In this document: piece after piece, positions 7,338-11,449 of the stretch
Position numbering within the stretch: the stretch's first letter is position 1
How the letters are laid out: every line of letters starts with the position of its first letter
Assembly (NCBI GenBank): GCA_036264445.1
Contig: DATAQW010000022.1
Location: 1 to 11,449 of the forward strand
Direction of reading: 5' to 3'
DNA length: 11,449 bases
Source of the DNA: Pseudacidobacterium sp036264445
GTDB taxonomy: Bacteria > Acidobacteriota > Terriglobia > Terriglobales > Acidobacteriaceae
Notes under the pieces: model-generated
What the model was told of the DNA's origin: nothing
The model's database searches: none
The model's input: only the letters and a program-made list of their open reading frames with translations
Position numbers and translations under genes: made by a program

Positions 7338-7559
7338 ATGCCAAAGCAAGGTATTCATCCTAACTATCAGGAAATCCGGGTGGTTTGCGCGTGCGGGAAC
7401 AGCTTCGCGACCCGCTCCACCCACAAAGGCGACATCCATCTTGAAATCTGCTCCGCGTGCCATCCGTTCTTCACCGGCAAGCAGAAGCTGGTGGATACGG
7501 CAGGCCGCGTCGAGCGCTTCCGCCGCAAGTACGCCAAGGCGGAGACGACTGCGAAGTAA
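7338..7559 (+). CDS. rpmE: Ribosomal protein bL31, zinc-binding form
   Basis: This 73-residue 50S ribosomal protein bL31 is matched over its full length. It begins MPKQGIHPNYQEIRVVCACG and contains CSACHPFFTGKQK and the basic C-terminus VERFRRKYAK. Cysteines 17, 19, 38 and 41 form the zinc-ribbon set of the C+ type, so this copy is zinc-dependent rather than the zinc-free paralogue made under zinc starvation. A GGAAAGG (7321-7327) sits 10 bases before ATG 7338. It starts 33 bases after the VWFA gene and is followed by a strong terminator at 7588-7613, so transcription from upstream would end after it. The call is secure. Confidence 0.97.
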   Translation: MPKQGIHPNYQEIRVVCACGNSFATRSTHKGDIHLEICSACHPFFTGKQKLVDTAGRVERFRRKYAKAETTAK

Positions 7560-7587
7560 CCGGACTCCGGATTGCTTGAAATAAGAA

Positions 7588-7613
7588 AAAGCCTCCGGAA
7601 AGCCGGAGGCTTT
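7588..7613 (+). terminator. Intrinsic (rho-independent) terminator after rpmE
   Basis: This is a perfect stem, AAAGCCTCCGG, with an AAAG loop and CCGGAGGCTTT on the other side. The eight GC-rich inner pairs are flanked by three A-T pairs. It lies 28 bases after the rpmE stop. The T-run on the plus strand is short (TTTGCTGTGT). A run of A (7586-7590) precedes the stem, so the reverse strand also has a U-tract and the element could work both ways, but no minus-strand gene reaches it. Confidence 0.87.
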
Positions 7614-7630
7614 GCTGTGTAACGAGCACG

Positions 7631-8755
7631 ATGAAGAAGCAATGGGACAATCCGCTGGAACATGCTATGCCGGAAGGCGTGCGTGTGCCCGCGTCTGTCC
7701 AGATCGGCAATGTCACGGTCGCCCCGGCGACCGTGCTTGCACCCATGGCCGGAGTCACGGACACCGTCTTTCGCCGCTTCATTCGCAACGCCAGCGTGTT
7801 TTCTTCCAATCCGGATTCCATCTCGTCTGTTGAGTCGGAAATCAGTAATCAGCAGTCGGGCTGCGGGCTTATCATGACCGAATTCACCTCGGCCGATGGC
7901 CTATCGCGTATGCGCGAATCGAAGCGCAAGCGTTATCTGACCTTCTACGATGATGAGCACCCCATCTCAGCGCAGCTCTTCGGCTCAAACCCGGCTACGC
8001 TGGCCGATGCCGCTCGCATTGTCGAGGACACAGGTTTCGACATGGTCGACCTGAACCTCGGATGCCCGGCCAAACGTGTCGTTGCGTGCAATGGAGGCAG
8101 TGGCCTCCTGCGCGACCTTCCGCTTATCTCAAAGATCTTCGAATCTGTTCGTGCTGCGGTTACGATTCCCTTCACTGTGAAGTTCCGACTGGGATGGAAT
8201 GACAACCACATCATCTGCGTTCCACTGGCCCGCTTGGCAGAAGAAAGCGGATTGCAGGCAGTAGCGCTCCATGCGCGCACGCGCGAACAGGGTTATTCAG
8301 GACAGGCGCGCTGGGAACATATCGCGGAGATCAAGCACGCGGTGCGGATCCCTGTCATAGGGAACGGAGACGTACGGACTCCTGAAGACGCCTGCGCCCT
8401 TGTTGCCAAGACCAACTGTGATGCCGTTATGATCGGCCGCGCCGCGCCTGCCAATCCGTGGATCTTCCGCCAGATTGCGCAGTACACCGCAACCGGGCGC
8501 TATGACGAGCCAACCGATCTCGACCGCTACCGCATGATTCGGACTTACTTTGAGATGCTGCTCAACGAAGGCAACCCCGAAGCCCAGGGCAAGATGAAGC
8601 AGTTCGCCTCATGGTTCACGCATGGCGTTCCCGGAGGCGCATCGCTGCGCAAATCGATCTACGAATCGAAGACCGGCGAGGCCGTTCTGGACTCGGTGGA
8701 ACGGTTTTTTGAACCTCGATTGGTTGAAGCCACGGCCATTCCCGTTGCAGGCTGA
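7631..8755 (+). CDS. dusB: tRNA-dihydrouridine synthase, DusB-like, with N-terminal insertion
   Basis: This 374-residue FMN enzyme reduces uridine to dihydrouridine in tRNA using NADPH. The TIM-barrel signatures are complete: VLAPMAGVTDTVFRRF (about 36-50, FMN phosphate side), ISAQLFGSNP, DLNLGCPAKRV with catalytic Cys 145, VKFRLGW with Lys 184, LHART (His 214), PVIGNGDVRTPEDA, and AVMIGRAAPANPWIF. The C-terminal helical domain follows. Between FRRF and GCGLIMTEF there is an in-frame insertion of about 24 residues (51-77, Ser/Asn/Glu-rich) compared with E. coli DusB. The start ATG 7631 has a poor Shine-Dalgarno, and ATG 7667 (MPEGVRV) is an alternative. The gene comes after the rpmE terminator, so it probably has its own promoter. 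DusA/DusC substrate types are less likely, as the motif set fits DusB best. Confidence 0.92.
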   Translation: MKKQWDNPLEHAMPEGVRVPASVQIGNVTVAPATVLAPMAGVTDTVFRRFIRNASVFSSNPDSISSVESEISNQQSGCGLIMTEFTSADGLSRMRESKRKRYLTFYDDEHPISAQLFGSNPATLADAARIVEDTGFDMVDLNLGCPAKRVVACNGGSGLLRDLPLISKIFESVRAAVTIPFTVKFRLGWNDNHIICVPLARLAEESGLQAVALHARTREQGYSGQARWEHIAEIKHAVRIPVIGNGDVRTPEDACALVAKTNCDAVMIGRAAPANPWIFRQIAQYTATGRYDEPTDLDRYRMIRTYFEMLLNEGNPEAQGKMKQFASWFTHGVPGGASLRKSIYESKTGEAVLDSVERFFEPRLVEATAIPVAG

Positions 8756-8773
8756 ATCGCCTACCCAAACAAA

Positions 8774-8843
8774 GTTGTCGTTCTGAATAGAGTGTCGAAG
8801 AATGCGAAGTTGAAGGACAGAAACCGCAGGTCTCCGCTCCGCA
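8774..8843. repeat. Possible decayed copy of an acidobacterial intergenic repeat
   Basis: The gap between the converging dusB and nuclease-like genes contains GTTGTCGTTCTGAATAGAG followed by GTCGAAGAATGCG. I recall short interspersed repeats of the form GTCATTCTGAGCGAAGCGAAG in Acidobacteria; this would be a divergent copy. TTCTG (8781-8785) and CAGAA (8818-8822) are its only internal inverted arms. With one degraded copy in the window this is weak. Confidence 0.3.
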
Positions 8844-10427
8844 CTACATGCTCCGGTCGGGACGATATTTTTTGTTGCTCTCACTTCTCTTCCGAAAAAT
8901 AACCCGCAGCCGTTTCCTCCACTGCTCATCGAGCGCCACCAGCATCCATTCCACTTCCGGCTTCAAATAGCGCAATACAGTCTCATTCGCCGGATGAATA
9001 CGCAAAGCAGGCGCAACCAGCATGAGCAGCGGCGGATTTGCTGACATCTCCATGCCGGGAAAATATCCGTGCTTCTGCAAACCGCCATCCGCATGCACCT
9101 GGCGAACACGGACCCAGTAATCAAGTCCCTGCAAGGGCAAGTGCAGATCCTCATCGGCCTTGATTTCAAGCACCACCAACCGACCAGCACGCGTAACGCT
9201 AAGAAGGTCGATCATGCCTCTGTCGCCTCCAGAGAAAGCTGGCACCTGCGAGTAGACAAACTCTTCGCGTATGGAAGGCTCAATCTCCGCAAGGCCTTCT
9301 CGCAGTTCTGACTCCAGCCATCGCTCAGGCTGCAATCGATACAACGGATTGCGCACGCTCCCTCCCGCGAACCGCCCTTCATAAACACGCGTCATCAATT
9401 CTTTGAAGAAATCCTCAGTCTCATCTGTCAGTGGCGTCTCATTCGGCCCTGCTCCGAACGTGACGGAATCCCGCCGGGCGAATGATCCCGGGGCAAGCCC
9501 GTGCTGCGCGTGCGCGAACTCCAATCCATGTAACCGAAAGCTGATTTCATTCGCGCTCAGAGGGCAAACCTCCGTCTGGCTCTGTATACCGGTAGGTAAT
9601 AGGTCAAGCACACGATCAATCACGGACTGCATCCTCTCCTTCGCACGCACCGGATCAAAAGCATACACAAGACGTGTTTCCAGATTCCCTTCTTCAAGAA
9701 TCACCGGAGTCAGTTCTTCTGCGCGCTCTTCGAGCTCATTGAGTTCCCATTTGGCCAAAGAAGGATTGAGTAAGGCCATACGAGCACGTGTCACTTCTGC
9801 GGCGCCAGCAGGCACAATCACCTTCAATCCTTCAAAGAGACGCCGCCCCCCGCTGTGCTCACGGCAGTAAGCAAGCCACAGGATGCCCAGCGTCAGAACG
9901 CCATCGATTGTCGCCTGCATCTCCTCAGCATTCACTGCGATAACGGCCCAGGCCCTGGGTCCACGCACAAGCGTTGCACGCGCATAAGCAGGGCCAAAAC
10001 TGTGCTCAAGGTCCATCGCATTGTGCAGATCAACAATGGTGTAATCGGTAAATACTCGTGTTAGAACCCGCTCTAGTGTCCGCAAGTAACGCTTGCGCGT
10101 GGCCTCGCGCGCTGTCGGCGTGCGCTGGTCCCGATCAGGAACAAGTTCCAGCGATTGTGGCCTGCTTTGCCCAAACCGCCGCGTCTCGATACGCAAAGTA
10201 TCTTTGCGAGCACTGATCCCAGTAACAGTACGCACCATGTTGCACTCCTCGGACCAGAGCTGCAGCACACACCGCCCATGTTGTGCGGACAGCGCATACC
10301 GCGCCTTCTGCATTTCGAAGAGCACACGTCCATCTTCAAGAACAGCGGCGCGAGGATGATCAGACAAGTATTCCTCAAGCGCGCGGGCAAGCTCCACCGC
10401 TGAGATTTCGCTTTTTACAGGTGACAT
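8844..10427 (-). CDS. Uncharacterised 527-residue protein with C-terminal PD-(D/E)XK nuclease-like domain
   Basis: I do not recognise a named family. About residues 1-330 are alpha/beta without clear motifs; residues 340-480 look like a PD-(D/E)XK fold. Seen in order are a helix with acidic residues (WLESELRE, 370-377), a strand with Asp 407 in RGMIDLLSV, then Glu 421-x-Lys 423 in RLVVLEIKADED, and a helix with Gln 433 and Tyr 437 (LPLQGLDYWVRVRQ). This D...ExK...Q..Y pattern is the active-site order of NucS- and RecB-type nucleases. The tail is basic (RKRLRVIFRKRSESNKKYR). The start is ATG 10427, and the stop converges on dusB. A 9-bp hairpin ends 11 bases before the start. It may be in one unit with the YfiT-like gene 48 bases upstream. 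Nuclease activity is inferred from motifs only. Confidence 0.75.
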   Translation of the reverse strand: MSPVKSEISAVELARALEEYLSDHPRAAVLEDGRVLFEMQKARYALSAQHGRCVLQLWSEECNMVRTVTGISARKDTLRIETRRFGQSRPQSLELVPDRDQRTPTAREATRKRYLRTLERVLTRVFTDYTIVDLHNAMDLEHSFGPAYARATLVRGPRAWAVIAVNAEEMQATIDGVLTLGILWLAYCREHSGGRRLFEGLKVIVPAGAAEVTRARMALLNPSLAKWELNELEERAEELTPVILEEGNLETRLVYAFDPVRAKERMQSVIDRVLDLLPTGIQSQTEVCPLSANEISFRLHGLEFAHAQHGLAPGSFARRDSVTFGAGPNETPLTDETEDFFKELMTRVYEGRFAGGSVRNPLYRLQPERWLESELREGLAEIEPSIREEFVYSQVPAFSGGDRGMIDLLSVTRAGRLVVLEIKADEDLHLPLQGLDYWVRVRQVHADGGLQKHGYFPGMEMSANPPLLMLVAPALRIHPANETVLRYLKPEVEWMLVALDEQWRKRLRVIFRKRSESNKKYRPDRSM

Positions 10428-10438
10428 TCAGAGACACT

Positions 10439-10468
10439 ATGCTTGCCCGCATTGCACCAGGCAAGCAT
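10439..10468 (-). promoter_or_regulatory. Perfect hairpin in the leader of the nuclease-like gene
   Basis: ATGCTTGCC (10439-10447) pairs perfectly with GGCAAGCAT (10460-10468) around a 12-base loop. It sits between the YfiT-like stop and the next start codon. Read on the minus strand, the second arm ends 11 bases before ATG 10427, so it overlaps the expected ribosome-binding region. No T-run follows in that direction; four T (10468-10471) follow on the plus strand. It could be an attenuating or translation-blocking structure, or an inefficient terminator. Confidence 0.5.
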
Positions 10469-10475
10469 TTTCGCG

Positions 10476-11003
10476 TCACCAGCCCATGCGTCTGCGCAAT
10501 TCGGTAACGTGCGCCACATGATGGCGGCAGTGCCAGTCGTAAAGTTGCAATACATGGGCCAGTTTCTGCTCGCCCAGTTCTGAATGCATATAACCGCGCT
10601 GCCAGTCAGCGTCTGTCAACGAATCAAACAGCGCAACCCACCGGCGATGCAGCCCCTCCAGTAGATTGAGCGAGACATCTACAGGCAGCGAGCACGCATC
10701 AGGGAGCTTCGCCCAAAGCTTTTCATCATACGCAGGCACAGCAGGCCAGTCTTCTGTAAGCGCGCGGCGATTTCTGACATATGCATTCATGTGGCTATCA
10801 GCAACATGATGCACAAGCTGGCGTACAGTCCATCCGTCTTCGCGATAAGGAGTGTCCAGTTGCGTGTCCGTCAGCCCATGCACTGCAGAACGCAGATTCT
10901 CCGGCAATGCGGCAATTGTGGCAACAGAGGCGCGTCGCTGCTGCGGTGTCTGCTCAATTGGGCCGGAAAAATCTCCGACGGGATAACGCATGTCTTCGCT
11001 CAT
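10476..11003 (-). CDS. YfiT/DinB-fold putative metal-dependent hydrolase
   Basis: This 175-residue DinB-like four-helix protein is close to Bacillus subtilis YfiT. It begins MSEDMRYPVGDFSGP and contains LTDTQLDTPYREDGWTVRQLVHHVADSHMNAYVR, PAVPAYDEKLWAKL, LLEGLHRRWVALFDSLTDADW and LYDWHCRHHVAHVTELRRRMGW. The metal ligands of YfiT-type proteins are visible: His 66 in the HHVADSH helix and His 161 and His 165 (H-x3-H) near the end. Structures of this fold bind Ni or Zn, and some relatives transfer bacillithiol or mycothiol; the reaction here is unknown. The start is ATG 11003, with a second ATG at 10991 (MRYPVG) possible; no strong Shine-Dalgarno is present. It lies 54 bases after the His-rich peptide gene on the same strand. 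Confidence 0.92.
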   Translation of the reverse strand: MSEDMRYPVGDFSGPIEQTPQQRRASVATIAALPENLRSAVHGLTDTQLDTPYREDGWTVRQLVHHVADSHMNAYVRNRRALTEDWPAVPAYDEKLWAKLPDACSLPVDVSLNLLEGLHRRWVALFDSLTDADWQRGYMHSELGEQKLAHVLQLYDWHCRHHVAHVTELRRRMGW

Positions 11004-11057
11004 ACGCCGAACAGTATCACATCAGATAAACGACGGGCATCGGTGTGTCCGTCGGTA

Positions 11058-11168
11058 TTACTGTGCCCGGTGATGATGCGTGCGATGGTGATGACGACGG
11101 TGGTGCGGTTGAGCAAAGGCTGAAGCAGAAAACAACAACGCTAACGAAAGAACAATGCACTTCTTCAT
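11058..11168 (-). CDS. 36-residue secreted His/Arg-rich peptide
   Basis: Starting at ATG 11168, this small frame gives a clear signal peptide, MKK-CIVLSLALLFSASAFA, with an AFA cleavage site. The predicted mature peptide is QPHHRRHHHRTHHHRAQ: 17 residues with 8 His and 4 Arg. The Cys at position 4 is before the hydrophobic core, so it is not a lipobox. No Shine-Dalgarno is evident. A longer in-frame start at 11345 would put the signal sequence in the middle of the protein and is not credible. The peptide could bind Ni, Zn or Cu, or act on membranes as a cationic peptide; both are inference. Tiny His-rich secreted proteins occur in other bacteria without known function. The YfiT-like gene follows on the same strand. 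Confidence 0.6.
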   Translation of the reverse strand: MKKCIVLSLALLFSASAFAQPHHRRHHHRTHHHRAQ

Positions 11169-11449
11169 GCCGTGATCGTAGCAGTGGTGCGATGAAACCG
11201 GACTGTGAAAAATGCCAGATTGAACCAAGAAAACTAACAGAGACCAGAGGCATCGCAACCTGATTGGCGTCGGGAGGGGCGAACCCAATGACTGAAAATG
11301 GAGACGATCAAGCGCGGCCGTAAATACAGGAATTTGTATCTGCATTTCTGTTTCTGAGATGCACCGTACCCCTTTAGTTCGCGCGAAGGTAATTAAGTTA
11401 TTAATAAAGTTATGCGCTGCATGTATTTACAATTTTGTAAACATAGAAC
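11169..11449. promoter_or_regulatory. Noncoding right end (281 bases) with dyads and AT-rich terminal part
   Basis: No credible gene is seen. The left part should hold the promoter of the His-rich peptide gene, though no clear -35/-10 pair is visible. From 11390 to the end the sequence becomes AT-rich. It contains a direct repeat, AAGTTAT at 11395-11401 and 11407-11413, the palindrome TTCGCGCGAA (11378-11387), and two TACA...TGTA dyads (11325-11338 and 11428-11439). This could be the promoter/operator of a plus-strand gene beyond the window. Confidence 0.45.
11426..11441. promoter_or_regulatory. Perfect 16-bp dyad, possible operator
   Basis: TTTACAATTTTGTAAA has 7-bp perfect arms around two T. 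It contains a TACAAT that resembles a -10 box, so a repressor bound here would cover a promoter. A second dyad with TACA and TGTA half-sites (spacer 6 instead of 4) lies about 100 bases to the left at 11325-11338. No regulator gene is in the window to match it. Confidence 0.4.

Noticed and set aside
9403..9870. 155-codon plus-strand frame inside the nuclease-like gene
   Set aside because: It is a Ser/Arg-rich antisense shadow of a long continuous frame with recognisable motifs on the other strand.
11017..11253. Second minus-strand frame overlapping the His-rich peptide
   Set aside because: It is offset from the signal-peptide frame, shows no coherent domain, and its hydrophobic run is a by-product of the AT/GC pattern of the real frame.

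Overview
The window reads as ordinary chromosomal DNA of a soil-type Acidobacteriota, most likely the Terriglobia / Acidobacteriaceae group (Terriglobus, Edaphobacter or Granulicella relatives). The main support is a secreted VWFA-related protein of a type expanded in Acidobacteria, together with a DUF2393-like membrane protein and a moderately GC-rich, densely packed gene layout. The assignment comes from recognising families, not from a database search. No tRNA, rRNA, CRISPR array, transposase, integrase or phage gene is visible.

Layout, left to right. Positions 1-90 hold the 3' end of a gene cut by the window edge. An 83-residue orphan protein follows (323-574, +). It faces a membrane-anchored DUF2393-like protein (636-1178, -). 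A 303-base divergent spacer leads to a cytoplasmic YceI-family protein (1482-2036, +), which converges on a zinc-independent quinone-oxidoreductase-like enzyme (2341-3303, -). A 47-residue tail-anchored membrane microprotein (3485-3628, +) overlaps by its stop codon with a DnaC/DnaI-type helicase-loader ATPase (3625-4404, -). Upstream of the ATPase on the same strand is a secreted HSL-family esterase (4452-5510, -).

The right half starts with a divergently transcribed GNAT acetyltransferase (5608-6123, +). It is followed by a co-directional run: a VWFA-related secreted protein with a degenerate metal site (6168-7304), ribosomal protein L31 (7338-7559), a strong intrinsic terminator (7588-7613) and a DusB-type tRNA-dihydrouridine synthase carrying an unusual N-terminal insertion (7631-8755). 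The last block is on the minus strand. In transcription order it holds a 36-residue secreted His/Arg-rich peptide (11058-11168), a YfiT/DinB-fold protein (10476-11003) and a 527-residue protein with a C-terminal PD-(D/E)XK nuclease-like motif (8844-10427). A perfect 9-bp hairpin lies just before the start codon of the last gene. The final ~280 bases are noncoding, become AT-rich toward the end and contain several dyads.

There is little sign of one pathway. L31, DusB and the helicase loader are housekeeping translation and replication functions; the rest are small accessory, envelope or stress-type proteins. I see no convincing multi-gene novel system. The points most worth following up are the His-rich secreted peptide, the PD-(D/E)XK protein with its leader hairpin, the metal-site loss in the VWFA protein, the DusB insertion and the two small orphan proteins.
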